From an uncultured Bacteroidota bacterium (GTDB taxonomy: Bacteria; Bacteroidota; Bacteroidia; Chitinophagales; Chitinophagaceae): a stretch of DNA of 5,095 bases. The translations under genes were made by a program, and so were the position numbers. Below, in pieces: positions 1-5,095 of the stretch (the stretch's first letter is position 1; every line of letters starts with the position of its first letter). The stretch is from positions 1 through 5,095 of the forward strand of contig CAMLEX010000422.1 in assembly GCA_946479055.1 (NCBI GenBank), read 5' to 3'. The notes under the pieces were generated by a model that was not told the origin of the DNA, did no database searches, and worked only from the letters and a program-made list of their open reading frames with translations.

Positions 1-728
1 ATCCGCGGTCGGTAAAGATTTACCTGGTTGTTACGAAACTCCCGGCCTCCGGGTCTGTTTGATTCCCTGAAGTTTACCGGCCTGATACGTCCTGCATATC
101 TTTCCGCATCATTACGTCGTGGGCCATTTACATATACATTATTCCGGTTGCCATAATTATTGATGATCGTGGTATTGTTGATGATCGTGGTGTTTCTGCT
201 CCTGTCAACATAATAATTCCCAATATGACGTGAATTGATATAACGTCTTGGTGCAAAACACCAATAATCATATGGCGGATTATAATTACTAAAACCAATA
301 CTTATACTGATCCCTGGCCTGATCGGCGCCCATCCATAATAGTCGCCACCGCTCCGCCAGGATACCCATGCCGGAGCCCAGTCGTAACCCGGAACCCACA
401 TCCATCCGTAATAAGGATCATGAAACCAGCGGCCATAGTGAAACGGCGCCCAGCCCCATGAATAATCGGATACCCATATCCATTCATATTCATCAGACCA
501 TACCCAATGTCCTCCTGATCTATACGGTTGAAAATCTGGTCCCATATCCGGCGCCCATACATATCCATATTCAGGATATTCTATCCATTGACCATAAGGG
601 CTCAGTTCATCATAAAATGTTTGATAAGAAATACTGACATCAACTCTTTGAGCTGATACTGTATTTCTTACTGAACTGAATAGCATTACGGATAATGCCA
701 GGCTGGTTATTGTTAAAAAGCGTTTCAT
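1..728 (-). CDS. Secreted tryptophan-rich DUF6600-type protein, N-terminal part (cut by window edge)
   Basis: This reading frame starts at the ATG at 728-726 and stays open for 242 codons to the left edge, so the C-terminus is missing. Residues 1-26 form a Sec signal peptide: MKR, then a hydrophobic core, ending VSA before Gln27. No lipobox cysteine is present, so export to the periplasm or beyond as a soluble protein is inferred. Residues 35-163 carry 16 tryptophans, many in WxW pairs (75/77, 83/85, 91/93, 109/111), with motifs such as SPYGQW (43-48), WGWAPFHYGRW (91-101), WVPGYDWAPAWVSWRSGG (111-128) and YYGWAP (130-135). This pattern is what I know as the DUF6600 family, whose biochemical role is not established. 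From about residue 176 the sequence becomes Asn/Arg-rich and low in complexity, a likely disordered tail. There is no Shine-Dalgarno sequence before the start; the upstream stretch is A-rich. It is divergent from the hydrolase gene at 1022. Family assignment is fairly sure; function is unknown. Confidence 0.85.
   Translation of the reverse strand, partial: MKRFLTITSLALSVMLFSSVRNTVSAQRVDVSISYQTFYDELSPYGQWIEYPEYGYVWAPDMGPDFQPYRSGGHWVWSDEYEWIWVSDYSWGWAPFHYGRWFHDPYYGWMWVPGYDWAPAWVSWRSGGDYYGWAPIRPGISISIGFSNYNPPYDYWCFAPRRYINSRHIGNYYVDRSRNTTIINNTTIINNYGNRNNVYVNGPRRNDAERYAGRIRPVNFRESNRPGGREFRNNQVNLYRPR
156..191 (-). repeat. Tandem duplication of an 18-bp unit inside the DUF6600-type gene
   Basis: Positions 156-173 and 174-191 are two adjacent copies of one 18-bp unit that differ at a single base (159 versus 177). 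Being a multiple of three, the repeat keeps the frame, and the protein reads Thr-Thr-Ile-Ile-Asn-Asn twice (residues 180-191). It lies at the edge of the Asn/Arg-rich tail. The likely origin is replication slippage. Confidence 0.8.
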
Positions 729-1021
729 GTGTATATTTTTTGTGTTATTTCACCACATGGAATTCGTTATAAAAATTTTCGTCAGTGTTTGTTTAAATTG
801 CCCGAAAACTTTTATGTCTCATTTCATGTAAGAAAATTTAATTGTTTTCAGTAGCACGAATTTGGTGATCAAATTGAATTGAAAATTGGTACCGTAAATA
901 TGAGCTATTAATATGCCATGTAGTTGCACCCCATAGGCTTAGAGCCCATAGTTGTGAAAATATTTGCCAAAAAATTTTAACAGATGTATTCGTAACTTCA
1001 GATTCTATAAAAATAAAACAT
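729..1021. other. Divergent intergenic region between the DUF6600-type gene and the hydrolase gene
   Basis: This 293-bp AT-rich gap must hold the promoters of both flanking genes. Visible items are weak. AATATTTG at 959-966 (plus strand) matches five of the six fixed positions of the Bacteroidota -7 box TAnnTTTG and could serve the hydrolase gene, leaving a leader of about 50 nt, but no clear -33 TTG sits at the right distance. A 6-bp inverted repeat, AATTTG-N5-CAAATT, at 859-875 has the shape of an operator. CCCATAG occurs twice as a direct repeat at 930-936 and 945-951. No convincing -7 box was found for the minus-strand gene, and no small ORF stands out. Confidence 0.5.
959..966 (+). promoter_or_regulatory. 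Candidate -7 promoter element of the hydrolase gene (weak)
   Basis: AATATTTG differs from the Bacteroidota TAnnTTTG consensus only in the first base. It would place transcription start near 970, about 50 nt before the ATG at 1022. The expected upstream TTG is absent at normal spacing, so this is only a candidate. Confidence 0.25.
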
Positions 1022-1873
1022 ATGGATCAGCGAATTATCAACTTGTATGATGAGTACACGCATAAGCCTCTTTCGAGAAATGAATTCCTGGAAAGGCTTG
1101 CCATATTAACCGGCAGTACTGCTGCAGCATTAGCGATATTACCGATGATAGAAGTGAATAATGCTCACGCTGCTGTTACTCCGGCTGAGGATCTGTTTAC
1201 AGAACGAATCAATTATCCTGGTGTCACTGGAGATATGCAGGCTTACGTGGCAAGACCTAAAGAAGAAAAGAAATATCCTGTTGTTGTAGTGATACATGAG
1301 AACCGCGGCTTAAATGCCCATATAGAAGATGTAACCCGTCGGGCAGCTAAAGCGGGTTATTTGGTTATTGCTCCCAATGCCCTTTCTCCATTAGGCGGCA
1401 CTCCTGCCAATGAAGATGAAGCAAGAGCAAAATTTCAGCAACTGAAAGCAGAAGATAGTTTGCAAAATTTTATCAAAGCATTTGATTATCTGAAAACAAG
1501 AAAAGATGCCACTGGAAATTTTGGTTGTGTGGGTTTTTGCTGGGGTGGTGCAATGGCAAATAAGCTGGCCGTTAATGTTCCTTCATTGAAAGCTGCGGTT
1601 GCTTTTTATGGCATGCAGGCCGATATTGCTGATGTTCCTAAAATAAAAGCGGCAGTACAACTTCATTATGCGGGACTTGATGAAAGAATAAATGCGGGTA
1701 TGGCTGCTTATGAAGAGGCCTTGAAAAAAGCAGGTATTACGTATGAACAATATGTATATGAGGGAGTAAATCATGCTTTTCATAACGACACAGCGACAAC
1801 CCGTTATAATGAAGCTGCTGCGAAATTAGCCTGGCAACGTACGCTCGATTTCTTTGCAAAATATCTCAAGTAG
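1022..1873 (+). CDS. Dienelactone hydrolase family protein with Tat-like N-terminal leader
   Basis: This 283-residue protein is an alpha/beta hydrolase of the dienelactone hydrolase (carboxymethylenebutenolidase) family. Visible hallmarks are the HENRG segment (92-96, Glu93 matching the active-site Glu of the family), the nucleophile elbow GFCWGG (171-176, nucleophile Cys173), Asp220 in the AGLDERI stretch, and His251 in VNHAFHND. These complete a Cys-Asp-His triad, so the enzyme looks intact. Residues 1-50 precede the catalytic domain: an acidic start, then LSRNEFL (17-23), a hydrophobic stretch (about 27-41) and an AHA cleavage-like site (48-50). That is the layout of a Tat signal, but the second arginine of the SRRxFL motif is Asn20. 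Known enzymes of the family hydrolyse dienelactones in aromatic degradation; the true substrate here cannot be read from the sequence, and no aromatic-pathway gene lies nearby. The ATG is preceded by an A-rich stretch without a Shine-Dalgarno sequence. The gene appears monocistronic and is followed 9 bp after its stop by a long inverted repeat. Confidence 0.93.
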   Translation: MDQRIINLYDEYTHKPLSRNEFLERLAILTGSTAAALAILPMIEVNNAHAAVTPAEDLFTERINYPGVTGDMQAYVARPKEEKKYPVVVVIHENRGLNAHIEDVTRRAAKAGYLVIAPNALSPLGGTPANEDEARAKFQQLKAEDSLQNFIKAFDYLKTRKDATGNFGCVGFCWGGAMANKLAVNVPSLKAAVAFYGMQADIADVPKIKAAVQLHYAGLDERINAGMAAYEEALKKAGITYEQYVYEGVNHAFHNDTATTRYNEAAAKLAWQRTLDFFAKYLK

Positions 1874-1882
1874 AATAGTTCG

Positions 1883-1984
1883 ATTGTTTGAGGTTTGAAG
1901 TTTGATGTTCTTCAATCTGTGTCTCTCTTATATAAGAAAATTTTCAATTTTCACGATAACTTCAAACATCGAACCTCAAACAAT
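1883..1984. repeat. Long imperfect inverted repeat with heptad-built arms (possible transcript 3'-end hairpin)
   Basis: The left arm (1883-1909) and right arm (1958-1984) are 27 nt each and inverted relative to each other. As RNA, 24 positions pair by Watson-Crick, one is a G-U pair (1896/1971), and two mismatch (1899/1968, 1906/1961). The loop is 48 nt. Each arm consists of phased 7-bp units: the left arm reads GTTTGAG, GTTTGAA, GTTTGAT, GTT, and the right arm on its reverse strand reads GTTTGAG, GTTCGAT, GTTTGAA, GTT. The two true mismatches fall on the variable seventh base of the unit. The loop holds the 10-bp palindrome CTTATATAAG (1927-1936) and a small hairpin, GAAAATT-TTC-AATTTTC (1936-1952). 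It begins 9 bp after the hydrolase stop and ends 29 bp before the J-protein start, so it may end or stabilise the upstream transcript. There is no following T-run, so it is not a classical intrinsic terminator. Confidence 0.85.
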
Positions 1985-2013
1985 AGTGCTTAAACTTTTA
2001 CCTTCGCTGCCTC

Positions 2014-2664
2014 GTGCAACTGAAAGATTATTATAGCATATTAGAATTACATCCATCAGCCACCAGAGATGAAATAAAAAAAGCCTATCGCCGGTTGGCT
2101 CATCAATATCATCCTGATAAAAAAAACAATGATCCTTACGCTGCAGCACAGTTTTCAAATATTAAAGAAGCCTATGAAGTATTAAGTAACCCGGTAAAAA
2201 AGGATCAGTACCTGCAGCAGCGCTGGTATACCCAAAGTATTGGCAAAAAAATAAAGAAGGAAACTGTAACACCGGTTACTATGCTCAAACAAATGCTGGA
2301 ACTTGACAGGTACGTTTCAAAATCAGATGTACACAGAATGTATCATGAAGGTTTATTCATCCATATAACTACGATTCTTTCGGATGAAAATATCAACACA
2401 CTGAATCATTTTAATGACCCCACAATTAATAAAAAAATTATACTTATCGCACTTAAAATCGGTAATGCCCTTTCTTATCGTTTTGTAACTCCATTTACCG
2501 AACAATTAAAAAAAATCACTATAAACGATGACTCGATCAATAAAAAAATTGAAGAGTTCATACGTCAGCATAAACAAACCAATTATTGGGAGAAAAAGAA
2601 AATCTGGGTTATTCTTTTTATAGTTCTGCTTATCTGTCTTGCAATTTTCTTTGCGGGTGAGTGA
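2014..2664 (+). CDS. Small J-domain protein with C-terminal membrane anchor
   Basis: This 216-residue protein has a J domain at residues 4-68, starting KDYYSILEL and containing the helix-II basic patch KKAYRRLAHQY and the HPD motif at 33-35 that stimulates Hsp70 (DnaK) ATPase activity. It lacks the Gly/Phe region, zinc fingers and client-binding domains of true DnaJ, so it is a type III J protein. Residues 75-190 are charged and match no domain I recognise. Residues 197-213 are a single hydrophobic helix preceded by WEKKK and followed by only a few residues, which suggests a tail anchor. The inferred topology is J domain in the cytoplasm, recruiting DnaK to the inner membrane. The start is GTG at 2014: a frame stop lies at 1984-1986, no other start codon occurs between, and any later start would remove the J-domain beginning. 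No Shine-Dalgarno sequence is visible. The gene ends with no gap against the convergent gene at 2665. Client and role are unknown. Confidence 0.88.
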   Translation: MQLKDYYSILELHPSATRDEIKKAYRRLAHQYHPDKKNNDPYAAAQFSNIKEAYEVLSNPVKKDQYLQQRWYTQSIGKKIKKETVTPVTMLKQMLELDRYVSKSDVHRMYHEGLFIHITTILSDENINTLNHFNDPTINKKIILIALKIGNALSYRFVTPFTEQLKKITINDDSINKKIEEFIRQHKQTNYWEKKKIWVILFIVLLICLAIFFAGE

Positions 2665-3225
2665 TCAGGATCCCCCACCAGAAAGCTTATTTTCTATTGT
2701 ATGCATCATATTGGATATAGGGCCTTCCATCTTATTGGTGCGGTCATCCAGGGTATCATCTTGTAATAAATCTCCCAATTGCATGGCGGCAGGTAAGTAA
2801 AGAAGAATATTATGGCGCTGTCCCTTCATGTAGGTTTTAATCTTTTCAGCCTTTTCTTTATCGCCTGCTGATTCGTGTATAAGTTTTACTGCTTCCCTGG
2901 CAATTCTTTGCATATGATCTTCGGCCTCTTTAACGGAAGTATTTGAATAGTGGGCAACTTTATCCACAGCTTCGGATTGCTTTCCCTCATAAATCAGTTC
3001 CAGCCAATTTTGTTCCGTATCTTTGGAAATAATATAATTAGCTCCATTATCAGAACGTGTGAACTTAACCAAACCGGCCAAAACAGCAGTTATAGCAGAC
3101 TGCCCTAACTTTTCACCGGAAGAAAGAGCAGCAAGATCTTTAACTTCCTGGCTATTAGGATTCACTTTTTGCAAAGGCGGATACCCAAGATTTTTTTGGA
3201 TAGCTTCAACAATATTTGAGATCAT
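2665..3225 (-). CDS. Conserved-looking protein of unknown family, helical and soluble
   Basis: From the ATG at 3225-3223 the protein has 186 residues. I do not recognise the family. It has no signal peptide or clear membrane span from this start. The sequence looks mostly alpha-helical: an N-terminal helix (1-12), GYPPLQKVNPNS (14-25), a small-residue-rich segment, LSSGEKLGQSAITAVLAGL (34-52), a charged middle with a KEAEDHMQRIAREAVKLIHE helix (99-118), a lysine/glutamate-rich stretch (120-134), a hydrophobic segment ILLYLPAAMQLGDLL (140-154) and a glycine-rich end, SGGGS. The frame is open to a TTG at 3294, which would add 23 hydrophobic residues. I prefer the ATG because that upstream stretch contains promoter-like elements for this strand. 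The gene is convergent with the J-domain gene (stop codons adjacent) and divergent from the ABC-F gene. Codon use and the long open frame support a real gene; the function is not inferable. Confidence 0.75.
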   Translation of the reverse strand: MISNIVEAIQKNLGYPPLQKVNPNSQEVKDLAALSSGEKLGQSAITAVLAGLVKFTRSDNGANYIISKDTEQNWLELIYEGKQSEAVDKVAHYSNTSVKEAEDHMQRIAREAVKLIHESAGDKEKAEKIKTYMKGQRHNILLYLPAAMQLGDLLQDDTLDDRTNKMEGPISNMMHTIENKLSGGGS

Positions 3226-3258
3226 GGCTTCATTTTTTAAATAGGGTAAAAAAACTAT

Positions 3259-3294
3259 GCCACAAATAACGGAAACTAATTCCTTTATTATCAA
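3259..3294 (-). promoter_or_regulatory. Candidate promoter of the unknown-family gene
   Basis: On the minus strand a TTG (3294-3292) is followed after 21 bp by GTTATTTG, which matches four of the six fixed bases of TAnnTTTG, including the complete TTTG. Transcription would begin about 25-30 nt before the ATG at 3225. A second TAGTTTTT stretch just downstream is an alternative -7 box. Support is modest, but either site argues against translation starting at the upstream TTG. Confidence 0.3.
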
Positions 3295-3335
3295 CTATCA
3301 GCAGCGTTTTCATCATTATAATACCCCGTGTACGT

Positions 3336-3343
3336 TATCTTTG
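3336..3343 (+). promoter_or_regulatory. Perfect Bacteroidota -7 promoter box directly before the ABC-F start
   Basis: TATCTTTG matches the TAnnTTTG consensus at all six fixed positions and ends 4 bp before the ATG at 3348. In Bacteroidota the transcription start lies only a few bases after this box, so the mRNA should begin at or very near the start codon. The -33 element is weak: the nearest candidate is a TTTTC at 3307-3311, without the usual G and too far upstream. Absence of any Shine-Dalgarno sequence fits a leaderless or near-leaderless message. Confidence 0.6.
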
Positions 3344-3347
3344 CCGC

Positions 3348-5095
3348 ATGCATTATGTTTCTGTAGAGAATCTGACCAAGAGTTATGGTATACAACCCCT
3401 TTTTGAAAATATTTCCTTTCACATTGAGGAAGGTGATAAAATAGCCCTTGTGGCAAGAAATGGATCGGGAAAGTCTACACTTTTAAAGATATTATCCTCC
3501 AAAGAATCAGCTGATAAGGGAACTGTCTGGATCAATAAAGATGTAGATGTAGCATTATTTGAACAGGAACCTGTCTTTGATGAAACAAAATCTATTCTTG
3601 ATAATATATTTTTTCATAACCACCCGGTGATCAATGCTATCAAAGAATTTGAGGCTATCGACGAAAATACCGATCCCGATGTATTAAATGCTGCCATCAT
3701 AAAAATGGATGACCTGGGAGCCTGGGATTTTGACACCAAGGTAAAACAGGTATTGGGCAAACTGAATATTCATCATCTTCATCAGCCTGTCAACTCATTG
3801 AGTGGTGGCCAGCGAAAAAGAGTAGCTCTTGCCAAGACATTGATAGATATCGGTTTTGAACACAAACATGTATTGCTGATCATGGATGAACCTACCAACC
3901 ACCTGGATGTAGAAATGGTGGAATGGCTGGAAAATTATCTGAATAAAGAAAATGTAACCCTGTTGATGGTTACCCACGACCGTTATTTCTTAGATGCTGT
4001 TTGTGAAGAAATATGGGAGATGGATGGCAGCAACCTGTATGTATACAAGGGGGATTATCAAAATTACCTGGAAAAGAAAACAGCCCGTATAGAAAGCGAA
4101 ACCGCCAGTATTGATAAAGCTAAAAATACATACCGCAAAGAACTGGAATGGATGCGCAAGCAACCCAAAGCCCGTACTACTAAAAGCAAAAGCCGGCAGG
4201 ATAATTTTTATGATGTAGAAAAAAAAGCAAAAAAGAAAATAGAAGACCAGCAGGTAGAACTGCAAATGAAAATGAGTCGCCTGGGAGGAAAGATCATTGA
4301 GTTGAAAAAAGTTTATAAAAGCTATGGCGAAAAAATCATTTTAAAGGGATTTGATTATACATTTAAAAAAGGCGATCGTATTGGTGTAGTAGGTAAAAAC
4401 GGAGTGGGGAAATCCACTTTTATCAATATTCTGCAAGGCCTTGAACAGGCTGATAGCGGCAAGATCAATACAGGAGATACAGTGATCTTTGGCAACTATT
4501 CTCAACAGGGATTAATAGTGAAAGAAGACATGAGGGTGATAGAATTTGTAAAAAATATTGCCGAGCATTTTCCTTTAGCCAGCGGTGGTTCCTTAAGTGC
4601 CGCTCAATTTTTGCAACTTTTCCTTTTTGATCCCGACAAACAATACACTTATATCAGCAAACTGAGTGGTGGTGAAAAAAGAAGATTGCATTTACTTTCT
4701 ATCCTGTTCAGAAATCCTAATTTCCTGATACTGGATGAACCTACCAATGATCTTGATCTTCCAACTCTCGGAGTACTGGAAAATTTTTTAAGTGAGTTTC
4801 CCGGATGCTTAATGATCGTAAGCCACGACCGTTATTTTATGGACAGACTGGTAGATCATCTTTTTGTTTTCGAAGGCAATGGGGTGGTAAATAATTTTCC
4901 GGGTAATTATTCTCTGTATCGGGATTGGCTGAAGGATCGAGAACAGTCACCAGTTACCGGTTCCCTGTTACCTGTAATGCAGAACGCAGCGTATGATACT
5001 GAATACAAGCAACCAGAAACCGGAAACAAAAGAAAACCCTCTTTCAAAGAAAAAAGAGAGTTTGAATTATTAGAGAAAGAAATTGCGGATCTGAC
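3348..5095 (+). CDS. uup: ABC-F family ATPase, Uup type (3' end cut by window edge)
   Basis: The frame runs from the ATG at 3348 to the right edge (582 codons, no stop), so only the last part of the C-terminal domain is missing. Two ABC ATPase domains are present and there are no membrane segments, as in ribosome-associated ABC-F proteins. Domain 1 has a Walker A, ARNGSGKS (36-43), a signature LSGGQ (151-155), a Walker B with catalytic Glu181 in MDEPTNHLD, and switch His210. The linker (about 240-320) is strongly basic and includes ELEWMRKQPKARTTKSK (265-281), which is typical of Uup. Domain 2 has GKNGVGKS (349-356), LSGGE (439-443), Glu464 in LDEPTNDLD, and His493. A variable linker follows (about 525-562), then KPSFKEKREFELLEKEI, the start of the Uup C-terminal coiled-coil domain. 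Known relatives bind ribosomes or branched DNA and affect translation, ribosome assembly and transposon precise excision; which applies here is unknown. The first Walker A has Ala instead of the first Gly. The variable linker is encoded by a heptad-repeat element. Confidence 0.93.
   Translation, partial: MHYVSVENLTKSYGIQPLFENISFHIEEGDKIALVARNGSGKSTLLKILSSKESADKGTVWINKDVDVALFEQEPVFDETKSILDNIFFHNHPVINAIKEFEAIDENTDPDVLNAAIIKMDDLGAWDFDTKVKQVLGKLNIHHLHQPVNSLSGGQRKRVALAKTLIDIGFEHKHVLLIMDEPTNHLDVEMVEWLENYLNKENVTLLMVTHDRYFLDAVCEEIWEMDGSNLYVYKGDYQNYLEKKTARIESETASIDKAKNTYRKELEWMRKQPKARTTKSKSRQDNFYDVEKKAKKKIEDQQVELQMKMSRLGGKIIELKKVYKSYGEKIILKGFDYTFKKGDRIGVVGKNGVGKSTFINILQGLEQADSGKINTGDTVIFGNYSQQGLIVKEDMRVIEFVKNIAEHFPLASGGSLSAAQFLQLFLFDPDKQYTYISKLSGGEKRRLHLLSILFRNPNFLILDEPTNDLDLPTLGVLENFLSEFPGCLMIVSHDRYFMDRLVDHLFVFEGNGVVNNFPGNYSLYRDWLKDREQSPVTGSLLPVMQNAAYDTEYKQPETGNKRKPSFKEKREFELLEKEIADL
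4946..5029. repeat. Heptad-phased imperfect inverted repeat inside the ABC-F coding sequence
   Basis: Positions 4946-4973 are four phased 7-bp units (GTCACCA, GTTACCG, GTTCCCT, GTTACCT). Positions 5009-5029 are three units of another phase-locked set (GCAACCA, GAAACCG, GAAACAA). The stretch 4953-4971 is inverted relative to 5009-5027 with 14 of 19 positions complementary, around a 37-nt loop. The whole element is 84 bp, a multiple of three, and encodes the variable linker between the second ATPase domain and the C-terminal coiled coil, where extra residues should be tolerated. The architecture resembles the intergenic element at 1883-1984, though the unit sequence differs. The boundaries are approximate. 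Confidence 0.55.

Noticed and set aside
302..637. Open frames on both strands inside the DUF6600-type gene (302-568 minus, 368-637 plus)
   Set aside because: They lie wholly within the longer secreted-protein frame, which has a signal peptide and family motifs; their translations show no domain and arise from the repetitive composition.
1883..1984. Inverted repeat as the ends of an insertion sequence or MITE
   Set aside because: No target-site duplication flanks it (the five bases on each side do not match), and the 48-nt interior has no transposase remnant.
1883..1984. Heptad repeats as a CRISPR array
   Set aside because: Units are 7 bp and directly adjacent, with no spacers of CRISPR size and no cas genes.
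2117..2124. Run of eight A bases just after the HPD motif codons as a programmed slippage site
   Set aside because: The zero frame continues intact through the rest of the J domain and the membrane helix, so no frameshift is needed. A-rich lysine codons are normal in this AT-rich sequence.
1583..2158. Short minus-strand frames at 1583-1783 and 1976-2158
   Set aside because: They are antisense to the catalytic region of the hydrolase and to the J domain, with no recognisable protein features.
3059..3244. Plus-strand 61-codon frame
   Set aside because: Antisense to the unknown-family gene and without family signals. The minus-strand frame is much longer and has promoter-like sequence in front.
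3226..3294. 23-residue hydrophobic N-terminal extension of the unknown-family protein from a TTG start
   Set aside because: It could pass for a signal peptide or membrane helix, but it overlaps promoter-like elements on the same strand, uses a rare start, and an ATG follows. It is not ruled out.
3795..4265. Minus-strand frames of 60 and 91 codons, one rich in Phe and Ile
   Set aside because: Antisense shadows of the ABC-F gene. The hydrophobic look comes from reading lysine- and glutamate-rich codons backwards.

Overview
This window looks like a piece of a Bacteroidota chromosome, probably a Chitinophagaceae-like member. That placement is an inference from several signs. The DNA is AT-rich, and starts are preceded by A-rich stretches rather than Shine-Dalgarno sequences. 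One start has a perfect TAnnTTTG -7 promoter box directly in front of it. The protein families (a WxW-repeat DUF6600 secreted protein, and a Uup-type ABC-F protein with an Ala-Arg-Asn-Gly P-loop) also fit that phylum.

Layout from left to right. Positions 1-728 (minus) hold the N-terminal 242 codons of a secreted, tryptophan-rich DUF6600-type protein that runs off the left edge. Positions 729-1021 are a divergent intergenic region. Positions 1022-1873 (plus) encode a dienelactone-hydrolase-family alpha/beta hydrolase with a Tat-like leader that lacks the second arginine. Positions 1874-2013 are filled mostly by a long imperfect inverted repeat whose arms are built from 7-bp units. Positions 2014-2664 (plus, GTG start) encode a small J-domain protein with a single C-terminal membrane helix. 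Its stop codon directly abuts the stop codon of a convergent gene of unknown family at 2665-3225 (minus). A 122-bp divergent promoter region follows. Positions 3348-5095 (plus) encode an ABC-F ATPase of the Uup type, cut by the right edge within its C-terminal coiled-coil domain.

The genes do not form an obvious single pathway: strands alternate and most are probably transcribed alone. The Uup-type protein (ribosome-associated) and the J-domain protein (Hsp70 co-chaperone) are both housekeeping or proteostasis functions, but nothing here links them directly. I see no mobile element, CRISPR array, RNA gene or defence cassette.

The most interesting signals are not the genes. (1) Two 7-bp-phased inverted-repeat elements share one architecture but not one sequence: units GTTTGAN between genes at 1883-1984, and units of about GTTACCN / GAAACCN inside the Uup coding sequence at 4946-5029. 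(2) The promoter of the Uup-type gene lies so close to its ATG that the mRNA should be leaderless or nearly so. (3) A convergent gene pair has zero bases between its stop codons.
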